Shown here: piece after piece, positions 17,826 to 27,061 of the stretch
How the letters are laid out: each line of letters begins with the position of its first letter
How positions within the stretch are numbered: the stretch's first letter is position 1
Assembly: GCF_900110245.1 (NCBI RefSeq)
Contig: NZ_FOCZ01000004.1
Location: 372,001-436,000, forward strand
DNA: 64,000 nt
From: Niastella yeongjuensis
Lineage (GTDB): Bacteria; Bacteroidota; Bacteroidia; Chitinophagales; Chitinophagaceae
Direction: 5' to 3'
Notes under the pieces: generated by a model
What the model saw: the letters and a program-made list of their open reading frames with translations, nothing else
Databases searched by the model: none
What the model was told of the DNA's origin: nothing
Translations under genes and position numbers: made by a program

Positions 17826-19373
17826 CTATTCAAGATTTCCGGTTACTTTTTGTAAATGTTCAGCTGACACTACTTTCTTTCCATTCACCCAAACACTCAG
17901 CCCTTTGCCTTTTTTATATTTTGTTCCGTCTTTGTCCCAGATGATGGTCACCAGTTTACCATGGTACGCTACATTGTCGAGACAAAACCAGTTCCATTTA
18001 TTTTCGGGGATCAACGGATTTACTTCTATTTTATTATCGTTGCGTGGCCGTAAACCCATTAGCCCGGTTATCACCAGATCGTTGAACGTGGAGTGGTTGT
18101 AATACCGGCTGCGTTCCTGATCGTCTTTCAACCAATACCCGTGTGTTTCATCGAGGTATTCGCCTATGTACGGACGGCCGCGGCGGTACTGTGATTCCAC
18201 ATACGTCTCCATCAGGCGAAAATACACCGAATCGTTCACAACCGACTGCTGATAATTATTCATTAAGTTGGCCATGGCAGTCATGGTTTGTGAGGTAGCA
18301 TAAGGCCATACTGCCCCATCCCACTCACAGGCGCAGCAACCCCGTTTACGGAACCGTGGATCACTTCTGTCGGCCGTAGTGATGCCAAAGGGCGCATTGA
18401 ACGTTTTCTCCTCTGCTACTTTCTTCCAGGCATTTTCATACCCTGCATCGGGCAAATTAAAATACCAGGGAATAAAACCAATTTCTTCCCGCACATGGGC
18501 AAGAGTGTCAGTTTGTTTGCGGGTTTCAAAGAAGGTATCTACCGGGTTCCAGAGTAAATTCTGGATCAGCTTTTTAAGGGTATCTGCTTTAGCCGTATAC
18601 AGACTGGCTTTGGCTTTGTTGCCGGCCATGGTTTCCATGGTGGCCAATGCGATGGCATTGCCATACATATAGCTGTTGATGGTGGGCCGGTAGTTCTTTT
18701 CTTTTCTGCCGCCGCTGATGGTTTCTTCCATGCCATCCTTTACATCTGTTTGCCAGAAGAGGCCGTTGGGCATCCGTTTTTCCGTTTCCCAGCGGGCATA
18801 ATCCGTTTCAAAATCAGGCAGCATATTCAGCAACCAGCTGCTGTCGCCATTTACCAGGTACCGGTTGTACAGGGCATAAATGTTCCAGCTGCTGAACGTA
18901 TGTAACCTGTTCATAGGTTTGCCTTCATTGCCCCGGTACCAGATCTGAAAATCTTCATTCAGGTACTTGCTGTCGCGCAGCCAGCGGGCTTCATAAATAT
19001 GATGTCCCAGAGCGCTTCCAATGAGGTTGTACTTGTCTGCATAGGAACGGGGCACCAGAAACTCGGTGATCGCAAACCCTAATGGAGTTTGTTTGATGTG
19101 TTTGCGCAACGTCCACCAGCGGTAATACCACATTTCCTCAAAATTGTGTTGCGGACACTCAAACAACGGAACATTTACTTTCAGCCAGTCCCATGCCTGT
19201 GCATTGGGAATAGCCTGCGCAATATTCTCGTCTTCCATTTTATTGAAATAGTCTACATAGTGACGGAAATCGTCTGCTTTCAAAACAGCGCTGCTTTTCG
19301 TGCTCTTTTGAGCAAAAACGCCGCCAGCGCAACAGACAATCAGTATTAATAATATGTTTATTCTTCTAGTCAT
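17826..19373 (-). CDS. MGH1-like (alpha/alpha)6-barrel glycoside hydrolase
   Basis: A 515-residue exported protein (signal peptide 1-21, ending GVFAQ). The body is rich in helix-barrel motifs of the MGH1/GH63/GH37-like group: FEEMWYYRWWTLRKHI near residue 75, YNLIGSALGHHIYEARWL, WQTDVKDGMEETISGGR near 210 and WDGAVWPYATSQTM near 365. A short beta-domain closes the protein. No exact GH family can be assigned by eye. Related proteins are common in Bacteroidota pectin and rhamnogalacturonan loci and lack assigned activity. The 5-base gap to GH2 and membership of the run point to removal of one side-chain sugar. Confidence 0.8.
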   Translation of the reverse strand: MTRRINILLILIVCCAGGVFAQKSTKSSAVLKADDFRHYVDYFNKMEDENIAQAIPNAQAWDWLKVNVPLFECPQHNFEEMWYYRWWTLRKHIKQTPLGFAITEFLVPRSYADKYNLIGSALGHHIYEARWLRDSKYLNEDFQIWYRGNEGKPMNRLHTFSSWNIYALYNRYLVNGDSSWLLNMLPDFETDYARWETEKRMPNGLFWQTDVKDGMEETISGGRKEKNYRPTINSYMYGNAIALATMETMAGNKAKASLYTAKADTLKKLIQNLLWNPVDTFFETRKQTDTLAHVREEIGFIPWYFNLPDAGYENAWKKVAEEKTFNAPFGITTADRSDPRFRKRGCCACEWDGAVWPYATSQTMTAMANLMNNYQQSVVNDSVYFRLMETYVESQYRRGRPYIGEYLDETHGYWLKDDQERSRYYNHSTFNDLVITGLMGLRPRNDNKIEVNPLIPENKWNWFCLDNVAYHGKLVTIIWDKDGTKYKKGKGLSVWVNGKKVVSAEHLQKVTGNLE

Positions 19374-19394
19374 TGTTTTTTCATTTCAAGCTGT

Positions 19395-19497
19395 TAGTGA
19401 GTTGTCAGTAGTGAGTAGTGAGTAGTGAGTGAGTTCCCGATTTTTATGCATGCCGAGCGTTCGCGAGCCCACTCACTACTCACTATTCATCACTCAC
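19395..19497. repeat. Intergenic GTAGTGAGTA repeats with inverted counterpart
   Basis: In the gap 19374-19496, the left part (about 19395-19433) is a run of GTAGTGAGT-type units and the right part (about 19468-19497) holds the reverse complement, CACTCACTACTC. The two can fold into a long imperfect hairpin around a GC-rich loop. The units are direct, degenerate and short, unlike CRISPR. The element ends at the stop codon of the downstream gene. It may be a terminator or attenuator inside the long operon, or a dispersed repeat. Confidence 0.65.
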
Positions 19498-21353
19498 TAT
19501 TGTACTTTTTTCGTTTTTACTGACTTGATCAAATATGCTGCTGGCTGAGCCTGTGCGCCAGGGTTCGGCAGATCATACATCTGATCTGTTGGGGTATCGG
19601 CATCGGGGAAACGGCGTATGTCGCCGGTTCTGAAAACCAGTCGTTGTACATTTTCCAGAGGGGCAAAAAAGATCTGGTTGCCACTCTCCTTTCCATTCAC
19701 GGATACGGTATAAAAACGGGCATTTGTGTTTAAGGACACGGTAACTTCATATTGTTTTCCTGCCTCGTATTTCATGATGCTTCTGTTTCTATAGCCAGCC
19801 TTTACATACAAAGTGCCTGTTGAGTCGAATACCATTCTGATGCCTGCGTTGCCTTTGGCATCCTGAAACTCGATTTGCAGGTTACCATGATCATTTTGTT
19901 GTGGCACTACCGTAAACGTTGCCGTCATTCTTTTTGCGGCTGGCAATACGTGTTCGGCCTTTCCAAAATCAAAAGGATCTTTATCCTTCAACGACAGTAC
20001 CTGGGTGCCATCCGGCGCTTTCTCTATGGCTACCGGCGCCCACATGGGACTGTATATATTCCATTCTTTTAATGCACTGGCGGCGGGTAAGGTGGTGAAA
20101 TCATCGTTCACATCCGTATCCACTTTATCCTTCACCGGTACAGGAATGCTCGCCACCCAGATGTCTTCCTTGTTCATGCTGTACGTAACCCAGCAATTGC
20201 CATCGGGTGATACGGCGCCTGCTTCCAGCCCACGCGTATATTGCGGGCCGTAACTTTTGTAAGCACCGCCATAACGCAGGGAAGTGATCTCGCCATTTAC
20301 CAGCAACAGGTTCTTATAGTTCAAACCATCATCACTTACCGACAGGGCCAGCGGCCACCGGAACTCTGATGGATTGTATACCGTTACATATTTACCATCG
20401 GAAGTGCGTTGTCCCCAGATCTTGGCATTGCTGTTTACGAAATGAGGGGCGCGTACCGGGTTATACAACCAGGATTTTCCTTTATCGGCACTGATGGAGG
20501 TCAACGCCAGTTTCCACAGCCCAACCGTTCTTCCATCGGGCAGGGTATAAAAATTAAATGCTTTGTAATTATCGTTGTGCAAAGCGATCAATGGATCATT
20601 GCGATCGGCCTCTTCACTCCACTGCTGTACCATCAGGTTGTTGCTCAGCAATTCCTTACAGGCTTCCACAAATCCTTTGTCCTTGCTTTTTTCATAGAAG
20701 GGATAGCTGGTGTTCTTTTCATTGAACGCATGGTTGTAGCGAATAAAATAGATGGGGCCCAGGCTGCCATCTTTATTTATTTCGCGTACTACGCGGCCAA
20801 TGCCATTGCCATCATTGGGATCATCATGCGGCCCCAGTACAATGCCATAAAACCCGAGTAACAGTAACCGGTTTTTGGTTGAATTATAAAAACCCATGCG
20901 CTGGTGCATTACTGCTGACAGGTTATGGGCTACTGAATCTTTGTAATCTTCTTTGGTAGTACCATCGGGTACTTTATAAATGGGGAACGAGATCTTTGGT
21001 GCCGTCCAGTGATACCCGTCTTTAGACGTCATCAACAGGGATTGACCGGGTGGCACGTGCTCTCCCACCGGATTGCTCAGGTATTCCAGGTACCAGGTAT
21101 TGTTCCAGTACGTGATCAAAGGCTGGTGATTATACGTCCAGCCAAAACCGGTAGTAGAATCTTTTATATCCCGATTGGCCCGCATTACCTGCACATTGTG
21201 CACCCCTACTGCCGGTGATAACTGACCATGGTGGTAATCTACATTCGACAAAGTAGTACCAACATAGCGAACGGTATCCTGGGCAGCAGCCTGTTGCATA
21301 CTTCCTATTAACAATGTTCCTATTACTAGTATCTTGTTCATGCTAATCATCAT
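19497..21353 (-). CDS. Exported beta-propeller glycosidase-like protein with C-terminal lectin-like domain
   Basis: A 618-residue protein with a signal peptide (cleavage near residue 24, QQAAAQ). Residues 30-420 have propeller features: the aromatic sheet strand QPLITYWNNTWYLEYLSNP, TSKDGYHWTAP, an Asp-box-like SADKGKSWL near residue 290 and SDDGLNYKN. Residues 425-600 look like a beta-sandwich (concanavalin-like) domain, with FTVVPQQNDHGNLQIEFQD and VTVSLNTNARFYTVSVNGK. The family is not recognised. Sialidase-like and GH145-like propellers are the nearest ideas. Its neighbours are the GH43 lipoprotein and the MGH1-like gene. Alternative starts lie at residues 1, 2 and 5. Confidence 0.75.
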   Translation of the reverse strand: MMISMNKILVIGTLLIGSMQQAAAQDTVRYVGTTLSNVDYHHGQLSPAVGVHNVQVMRANRDIKDSTTGFGWTYNHQPLITYWNNTWYLEYLSNPVGEHVPPGQSLLMTSKDGYHWTAPKISFPIYKVPDGTTKEDYKDSVAHNLSAVMHQRMGFYNSTKNRLLLLGFYGIVLGPHDDPNDGNGIGRVVREINKDGSLGPIYFIRYNHAFNEKNTSYPFYEKSKDKGFVEACKELLSNNLMVQQWSEEADRNDPLIALHNDNYKAFNFYTLPDGRTVGLWKLALTSISADKGKSWLYNPVRAPHFVNSNAKIWGQRTSDGKYVTVYNPSEFRWPLALSVSDDGLNYKNLLLVNGEITSLRYGGAYKSYGPQYTRGLEAGAVSPDGNCWVTYSMNKEDIWVASIPVPVKDKVDTDVNDDFTTLPAASALKEWNIYSPMWAPVAIEKAPDGTQVLSLKDKDPFDFGKAEHVLPAAKRMTATFTVVPQQNDHGNLQIEFQDAKGNAGIRMVFDSTGTLYVKAGYRNRSIMKYEAGKQYEVTVSLNTNARFYTVSVNGKESGNQIFFAPLENVQRLVFRTGDIRRFPDADTPTDQMYDLPNPGAQAQPAAYLIKSVKTKKVQ

Positions 21354-21359
21354 TATCGT

Positions 21360-21389
21360 GAAACTTTAAACTTTCAACTTTAAACTTTT
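21360..21389. repeat. Short TTTAAACTTT repeat between GH43 and propeller genes
   Basis: The 36-base gap 21354-21389 consists almost wholly of repeated AAACTTTAAACTTTC units. The same unit, in both orientations, fills the next gap (22298-22350) and 58455-58517. The repeat is too short to be a gene and has no recognised regulatory role. Confidence 0.6.
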
Positions 21390-22289
21390 CTACTTCGCAT
21401 CCAACAACTTCTTCAATTCCTCTCTGCTGGTCATAAAGATCGTCCCGTGTTTGTGACCTTCCGGAACCGATACGGTTGCTGAATCAAAATGTATAAAATC
21501 CGTTGTTTTAACGGCTTCGTATTTTTTATCACCGTACGAGTCGAAATAGATCAACCAGTCCTTTCCCACATGGGCCACAGAAGGGCCTTCGGTTAAATGT
21601 TGTGTAAAGGGGGCGGAAATATTGTTCCAGGGGCCTAATGGAGTATTGCCAAAAGCCACTTTTATATTGCGCATGGGGCGGGTATTGTCTTTCAACACCA
21701 GCACATAATCCTTAGGTGCTCTTTTTACGATCTCGGCGTCGATCACACTGAACTTTGGATCGAGGTATAATGCAGAAGGAGAAAAGGTTTTAAAGTCTTT
21801 TGTAACCGTGTAGTACAGGCGGTGGTTATTGTCTTCTGCTTCTTCGCCTTTGGGAAAACGGAATGGAATGGTAGAAGCCCATACAATGATGAACTGGTTG
21901 TTTTCATCATCAAAAAAGATCTCCGGCGCCCATACATTTACCACGTTGGAGTCCTTTTCCATAACAGGTATAAACTCCGGTGTTGACCAATGGATCAGGT
22001 CTTTTGAATGGGCATATCCAAATCCCTTGTCATTCTTCCAACCGCTTGTCCATACCAGGCGGTATTCTCCATCTGCACCTTTTGCAATGGAGGGATCACG
22101 CATTACTTTGGAACCTACTTCAGGTTTTACAAAGGTGCGGCCTACGTCTGTCCATTTATAGCCATCATAGCTATACAACAACCGCAACCCGTCAGCGGCA
22201 GGTTCGTGGAAGGAGGTAAAGAGGTATACCGGCCTGTGTGAAGAACAGGCTGCCAGGAATAAACAAGCTATATATAATAAGTTTCGCAT
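21390..22289 (-). CDS. GH43-like five-bladed beta-propeller lipoprotein
   Basis: A 299-residue lipoprotein; lipobox FLAAC gives the lipidated Cys15. A single compact five-bladed propeller follows, with the three GH43-type acids visible: Asp65 in VMRDPSIAK (base), Asp184 in SVIDAEIVK (pKa modulator) and Glu234 in HLTEGPSVAH (acid). The VWAPEIF strand is also typical. GH43 members are mostly alpha-L-arabinofuranosidases, arabinanases, beta-xylosidases or beta-galactosidases; no ancillary domain is present to narrow this. Anchored in the outer membrane or periplasm, it would trim side chains. Gaps to its neighbours are 36 and 61 bases, both filled by hairpin repeats. Confidence 0.88.
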   Translation of the reverse strand: MRNLLYIACLFLAACSSHRPVYLFTSFHEPAADGLRLLYSYDGYKWTDVGRTFVKPEVGSKVMRDPSIAKGADGEYRLVWTSGWKNDKGFGYAHSKDLIHWSTPEFIPVMEKDSNVVNVWAPEIFFDDENNQFIIVWASTIPFRFPKGEEAEDNNHRLYYTVTKDFKTFSPSALYLDPKFSVIDAEIVKRAPKDYVLVLKDNTRPMRNIKVAFGNTPLGPWNNISAPFTQHLTEGPSVAHVGKDWLIYFDSYGDKKYEAVKTTDFIHFDSATVSVPEGHKHGTIFMTSREELKKLLDAK

Positions 22290-22297
22290 GATATACA

Positions 22298-22350
22298 GTT
22301 GAAGGTTTAAAGTTTAAAGGACTGAAAACTTTGAACTTTAAACTTTGAAC
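22298..22350. repeat. Inverted repeat of TTTAAAGTTTAAAG units between GH140 and GH43 genes
   Basis: Arms 22298-22319 and 22329-22350 are near-perfect inverse copies (about 19 of 22 positions) around a 9-base loop. The right arm directly abuts the GH140 stop codon. The element occupies nearly the whole 61-base gap. It could act as an intra-operon hairpin that protects or separates messages; a real terminator is less likely, as the downstream genes have no visible promoter. Confidence 0.7.
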
Positions 22351-23766
22351 TTAGAAATCTAAAACCAGTACCCAATCGTTTCCTTCTTTTGTATCACCCG
22401 GTGCATCAAATTCATGAACGCCTTTGTTTTCAAAAGAACCGATCTCAGTGTACTTACCATCTCTTGGACTGAACCACGATGCCTTGATCGTTTTTCCGGT
22501 CAGTTTATCCATCTTTACAGAGAAGTTGCGGCCGTTGCAGGTATAAAACAACGCATAGTTATTGCCACGGGTGGCCAGAATACGATTGTACTTAACCCCT
22601 ACCGTTCCGGCAACCAGGGACTGATCAGGCACCCGGTCGAAATATGATGATCTCGACAGCATCAGGTCTTTTAAGTATTGCATTTGTCCGGAGCCAGGCG
22701 CCGCTATTGCATCATACCAGTTATTGAATACGCCGTAATTGTGGTCTTTATCGCCTGGGCGGTGCATTTGCATTACGGCGTTATCGCCATAGGTATATCC
22801 ACAGGCGCCGGCAAATACCGACCAGTAACCATATCTTCTTACATCGGCAGCTGACCATCTTTTCTCCAGGGAATCGTGTAAACCCTGGGGGATCTCTTCA
22901 TAAGAAGGTTCCGCATCGAAAGTAGGTTTCGCCGGCTTTTTTACATAATCCATGGCTACATACTTCCAGTTGTCTTCCCCAAAATGCAGATCGCCTTTGC
23001 TGGTATCCTGGTTATAGCGGCGATGGCCACTTTGAAAAACATTGAACTGCATCCAGGGCTCATTGTGAAACCAGATGGAAGAAGTGGTGCGGCCACGCGG
23101 ATGGAAAGTTATCAAATGACCGGGATCCTTTTCATGCAGGGTACGGCCAATCGTTTTCCAAACGGCTATTGAATCTGTGCCTTTGATATCACCGCCATTC
23201 ATCCAGATCACATTGGTTTGTGATTTATACCGGTCAGCTAAAAACGCTGCATATTGTTTTGCCTGGGCCGGGCTCACATGTCCTTCTTTTACCACGCTGC
23301 CCCAAACCGGTACCATCGCTACATAAATACCTCTTTCAGCAGCTGCCTTTACCACAAAATCTACATGGTCCCAATAATCGTATTGCGCCGCATCATCGGG
23401 GTTATCGCCCGGTGTGGTGATGGGTTTGCTTACGTTGCCTTTTCTTACAGCGGTATCGCCATATACGTTTACCACTTTAGCGGTATGCAGCAGCATAACC
23501 TGTACTACGTTAAAGCCTTTTTGCTGACGGTCGTCCAACAGTTTGATCGCTTCTTCACGTTTCAGTTTTGAAAACAACAACCAATCGGTATCCGCCAACC
23601 AAAAGAAGGGTTTGCCATCGGCTGTCATAAAATAGCGGCCATTGGGCGATACTTTTAATGGTTGCAGCGGCTCTATGGGACGTTTTTCAGCGGCTGCTGC
23701 CTGCTGTTTAACATTACCTGCCACTGCCATTGCAGCCATTAATACGAGCGAAAAGACTTTATACAT
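22351..23766 (-). CDS. GH140 family apiosidase-like protein (DUF4038 type)
   Basis: A 471-residue exported protein with a signal peptide to about residue 25. The DUF4038 TIM barrel starts at NGRYFMTADGKPFFWLADTDW (about 42-62). Candidate catalytic residues are Asp193 in WMNGGDIKG and Glu286 in TFDAEPSYEE, close to the positions known for the founding GH140 enzyme, a Bacteroides apiosidase that cuts D-apiose from the RG-II backbone. A C-terminal beta-sandwich (about 385-471) ends with WVLVLDF. D-apiose anchors RG-II side chains A and B, so this gene is the strongest single pointer to RG-II as the target. GH140 assignment is firm; the exact substrate is inferred. Confidence 0.92.
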   Translation of the reverse strand: MYKVFSLVLMAAMAVAGNVKQQAAAAEKRPIEPLQPLKVSPNGRYFMTADGKPFFWLADTDWLLFSKLKREEAIKLLDDRQQKGFNVVQVMLLHTAKVVNVYGDTAVRKGNVSKPITTPGDNPDDAAQYDYWDHVDFVVKAAAERGIYVAMVPVWGSVVKEGHVSPAQAKQYAAFLADRYKSQTNVIWMNGGDIKGTDSIAVWKTIGRTLHEKDPGHLITFHPRGRTTSSIWFHNEPWMQFNVFQSGHRRYNQDTSKGDLHFGEDNWKYVAMDYVKKPAKPTFDAEPSYEEIPQGLHDSLEKRWSAADVRRYGYWSVFAGACGYTYGDNAVMQMHRPGDKDHNYGVFNNWYDAIAAPGSGQMQYLKDLMLSRSSYFDRVPDQSLVAGTVGVKYNRILATRGNNYALFYTCNGRNFSVKMDKLTGKTIKASWFSPRDGKYTEIGSFENKGVHEFDAPGDTKEGNDWVLVLDF

Positions 23767-23800
23767 AACGGTTTCTATACTGCTGTTTAATTATGTTCTA

Positions 23801-26800
23801 TTATCCTTTCCTGATCCAGGCCACTACAGCACCGGATTGGGCGTTTTTCAAGGTAACTACTTTCCCGCCTTTTGCCTTCTCTTCTTTTCCTATTACCTGT
23901 CCTTTGGCGGCATCGAACCATTTTACTTTATAGTTGCCTGGCGCATTGGCAAGGTCAACCTGTACATCGCTGCCATTACTGTATACGATATAGCCGTTGC
24001 CTGTATTCGCCAAAGTATATTGTTCCTTTGATGGGCCATCAACCGGTTTCATTGCAGCGGCTGCGCCCACAAAACCCGCATCTGCTATTGCCGGGATATT
24101 TGCCAGCGAACCACCAGCCATGAACACGGCCCAACCCAAATTGTCATAACTATCACCGGAGTAGATCACTGCTTTACCGGCAAATTTTTCGCGGTATTCC
24201 CTAACTGCCCGGTATACCTGCTCAAAAGAAGTCTTTTTAGGTTTGAACTGACGGGCCTGCTGACGGGGTGCCAGGCTTTGTCCGCCCGGAGGCGCATAAG
24301 CCGAACCATCCTGCTGATAATGCCAGTAGCGGATATCGATGATATCGATCGCAGCTGCGCGGTCAGCATCGGCTAAAATGGCATCCTGTACATCTTTGGT
24401 AGTGCTTAAGCCGATCAGTTGTTTCTTACCGGTTTCCTTTTCCCATTCTTTCACCACATCTACCCAGAACTGTACAAAATGCAGCGGGCCGGTAAATTCA
24501 GCACCGGTCAGTTGTATTACGCCATTGTTGTTAGCGAAGTTGTTCAAACACTGGCGAATGTAGGCGCGCAACAGTTCGCGGCGAACAGGATGGGTTACAT
24601 CATAAAACTGTTCAGCCATGAAAACGCGTTTGTCGCCAGCGAATGGAACTGGTTCAGGCAACCCGGTATTGTTTATGTTGTTCACCGGGCGGAAAGGGAA
24701 ATCTACATAGTGGGCACCGGCTTCAATAATGTTATGCTGGAAGAAGTTCTGATGAACCAGTACCAGCCCTTTCTGATCGGCGAGATCAGCAAATTGTTTC
24801 AGGCGGTTCCAGTACCAGTAATTGTATTTGGTAAGATCGTATTTGCTCAGTCCATCCCAGGCAGTGTCTTTACCACTGCGGGAGAATGGCAATTCGTAGA
24901 AGGGCGTCCATACATCGCCATCCATACGGCGGATGCGTTCGTGGTCATCACGGCGACGCTCATACCACAAAGCATAATTTTGTTCAAAGGCTACTTCGTG
25001 CGTGGCCTTCATCTCATCGGTCATCTCGCTCAGGTCTGTGGTAAGGCCTTTGGCGGTTTCACCGGGTATAAAGCGGGTGATCGCATCTTTAGGGTTCGCC
25101 ATTGCGTACCGGCGGGCGCTGCCATTCCACCAGGGTGATTCGGAGCGGCTGCCGGTCAGTACATTGTTACCACGTACCAGCCAGCTGTTCTGCACATGCA
25201 TGGCCGGACCGTTCACCACAGCTACAGGTTGTTTAAACCCGATCTCGTCGATCGTTTTAACACCAGTTGCTACTGTTGGGATGGGCTGGCGTTTGCCGGC
25301 GCCATCGATGAAGTCTTTTACTGTAGGCTGCGGATCTTTCGACAGGGCAGTTAACGCGGCAGCCTGCGCTACAGTAGGGCTGCTGGTGGCGTCTGATTCA
25401 ATCAACAGCAACTGCATTCTGCCGGTAAGATCTGTATTTAATCTTTCTTTCAATTGCGCATAATACAAACTGCGGGGCTCGATGGTGTTGTTCGATTCTG
25501 CCCAATAGCCATCGCCCGAAAACTGCGCCCAGCTGCCAAATGACCAGTTCTGTGCAGTAGGCGGCTGATAACAATCGATGCGGGCGGCTGAGCAATTCCA
25601 GAAAACACTGTTGGCAATGTTCCAGCCGGCGCCATTGCCATCCTGACCACGGTTCAAAAAGCTGATGGGTTGACCATCTACAGTCACCATATCAAACAAC
25701 ACCCCGGCAGACCAACTGTCTAAACCACCGCTGAATCCATTAGGGCGGTACGATTGACATTGTACAAAAGCATTGGGACCAGCTGCACAAAAACCAGTGG
25801 CAAAATCATGATTGCCATACTCGGCATACAAACGCTGGAACAATACCTGTTGACCAGCGGTATAAAAGGTATTACGACGATGACCGCCAATTTCTGAAAC
25901 GGGGGCCAGCGATTTACAATCTTCTACTGTAATGCGGTTACTGGTTTCAGGTATAAACACGGCAGAACCGGCAAAATGTTCGAACACAACCTGGCGTACC
26001 CACGCATCAATTGTATTCTCAATACCGATGGCCATCCAGCGATGCGCTTCATCTTTTGGATTATTGGTATCATACTCAGATACCAGGCGAAGGTTCTCCA
26101 CTCCTGCCTGTTGTATGCGGCCGTTCCAGTTGTAGGAAGCGATCAACCCGCCGCCGTATTGCTCATCGAGCGCAGTGGTCAATGGCGCATCCAGTTGAAC
26201 GGAACCATTATTTACCGAAACAACGGTACGGTCCCAATACAGATCACGCTGACCGGGTTTCCAGCCCAATGCAGTAATGCCGCCGCCAAAATGATTGGTG
26301 TGCAGCTCGTTTATCCAGTTTTGGGTAGAAGGGCGATGAATGACCACCTTATCCCCTGCCTTGAAATTATTAGGAGCAGCTACGTTAACAGTAACACTGT
26401 TAACAGGAATATATTTATCAGTAAGCTTGATTTCTGTGTTGAGTTGCCGGTCGTTTTTACCGGCTATGGCTATCAGGGTCTGCCGGTCTTTACCGGTCCC
26501 TTTTAAAACAGTTCCGTTATCGCCAAATCCGCTGCCGCGTAATACCACACCGGATGCGCGAATGATCAACTGTCCGGCCACTTCGTATTGGCCTGGCAGT
26601 AACAAAACGGCGCCGCGAATATTATTTTTATCGAGGGGTAAGCTGGCTACATAATCGAGCGCAGCCTGGATGCGAATGGTAGCATCGCCTGCTTTTATGG
26701 GCACTACTACTTTAACCGGTGCATCGGGAATGGCGTTATTGCCACCCATATAACCACTATAAGAGAAATCGGGAACCCGGTTGCCCAGTGAATCGGCAAC

Positions 26801-26968
26801 ATAGGCGAGTTTACCTTTTACATTTGATAAGGGAGGCGGAGGCTGGGGCTTTTTATCTTTCTGGGAGTAACCCGTACTTGTCATCAGCAGCAGGCTGCCA
26901 ATAAAGAACGGTTTTATGAAAACGTTTACAAAATTAGCCGTATGTATGGGGCGAATTGCTAAAAACAT
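23801..26968 (-). CDS. Two-domain protein: pectate-lyase-like beta-helix plus C-terminal TIM-barrel-like domain (DUF6298-like)
   Basis: A 1055-residue exported protein; the signal-like segment ends TGYSQ near residue 35. A proline-rich linker follows. Residues 60-560 form a beta-helix domain with VLLLPGQYEVAG, VVLRGSGFGDNG, NRITVEDCKSLAPVS and VFWNCSAARIDCYQ. Residues 620-960 look like a glycosidase-type barrel: RDDHERIRRMDGDVWTPFYE, GLVLVHQNFFQHNI, IQLTGAEFTGPLHFVQFWVD and IIDIRYWHYQQDG. It ends in a small beta-domain. I believe the C-terminal part is annotated DUF6298, but this is from memory. Neither activity is assigned. It is flanked by GH140 and PL1, so a pectic substrate is likely. Confidence 0.75.
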   Translation of the reverse strand: MFLAIRPIHTANFVNVFIKPFFIGSLLLMTSTGYSQKDKKPQPPPPLSNVKGKLAYVADSLGNRVPDFSYSGYMGGNNAIPDAPVKVVVPIKAGDATIRIQAALDYVASLPLDKNNIRGAVLLLPGQYEVAGQLIIRASGVVLRGSGFGDNGTVLKGTGKDRQTLIAIAGKNDRQLNTEIKLTDKYIPVNSVTVNVAAPNNFKAGDKVVIHRPSTQNWINELHTNHFGGGITALGWKPGQRDLYWDRTVVSVNNGSVQLDAPLTTALDEQYGGGLIASYNWNGRIQQAGVENLRLVSEYDTNNPKDEAHRWMAIGIENTIDAWVRQVVFEHFAGSAVFIPETSNRITVEDCKSLAPVSEIGGHRRNTFYTAGQQVLFQRLYAEYGNHDFATGFCAAGPNAFVQCQSYRPNGFSGGLDSWSAGVLFDMVTVDGQPISFLNRGQDGNGAGWNIANSVFWNCSAARIDCYQPPTAQNWSFGSWAQFSGDGYWAESNNTIEPRSLYYAQLKERLNTDLTGRMQLLLIESDATSSPTVAQAAALTALSKDPQPTVKDFIDGAGKRQPIPTVATGVKTIDEIGFKQPVAVVNGPAMHVQNSWLVRGNNVLTGSRSESPWWNGSARRYAMANPKDAITRFIPGETAKGLTTDLSEMTDEMKATHEVAFEQNYALWYERRRDDHERIRRMDGDVWTPFYELPFSRSGKDTAWDGLSKYDLTKYNYWYWNRLKQFADLADQKGLVLVHQNFFQHNIIEAGAHYVDFPFRPVNNINNTGLPEPVPFAGDKRVFMAEQFYDVTHPVRRELLRAYIRQCLNNFANNNGVIQLTGAEFTGPLHFVQFWVDVVKEWEKETGKKQLIGLSTTKDVQDAILADADRAAAIDIIDIRYWHYQQDGSAYAPPGGQSLAPRQQARQFKPKKTSFEQVYRAVREYREKFAGKAVIYSGDSYDNLGWAVFMAGGSLANIPAIADAGFVGAAAAMKPVDGPSKEQYTLANTGNGYIVYSNGSDVQVDLANAPGNYKVKWFDAAKGQVIGKEEKAKGGKVVTLKNAQSGAVVAWIRKG

Positions 26969-26991
26969 AACTGCCGATTATTTGTGTTAAA

Positions 26992-27013
26992 GTCCCCCGA
27001 CAAGTCGGGGGAC
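26992..27013. repeat. Perfect palindrome in the PL1-DUF6298 intergenic gap
   Basis: Ten-base arms (26992-27001 and 27004-27013, GTCCCCCGAC/GTCGGGGGAC) pair perfectly around AA. It is a very stable, GC-rich hairpin in an otherwise AT-rich 93-base gap. No T-run follows on the minus strand, so it looks more like a REP-type palindrome than a terminator. Confidence 0.75.
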
Positions 27014-27061
27014 TAACATTTTGCGTAACCTAAAATATCTAACTGCGAAATGAACGCTGGT

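Noticed and set aside
19395-19433. Regular short repeats that might be a CRISPR array
   Set aside because: Units are 7-10 bases, degenerate and without spacers; the region folds as a hairpin with its right half.
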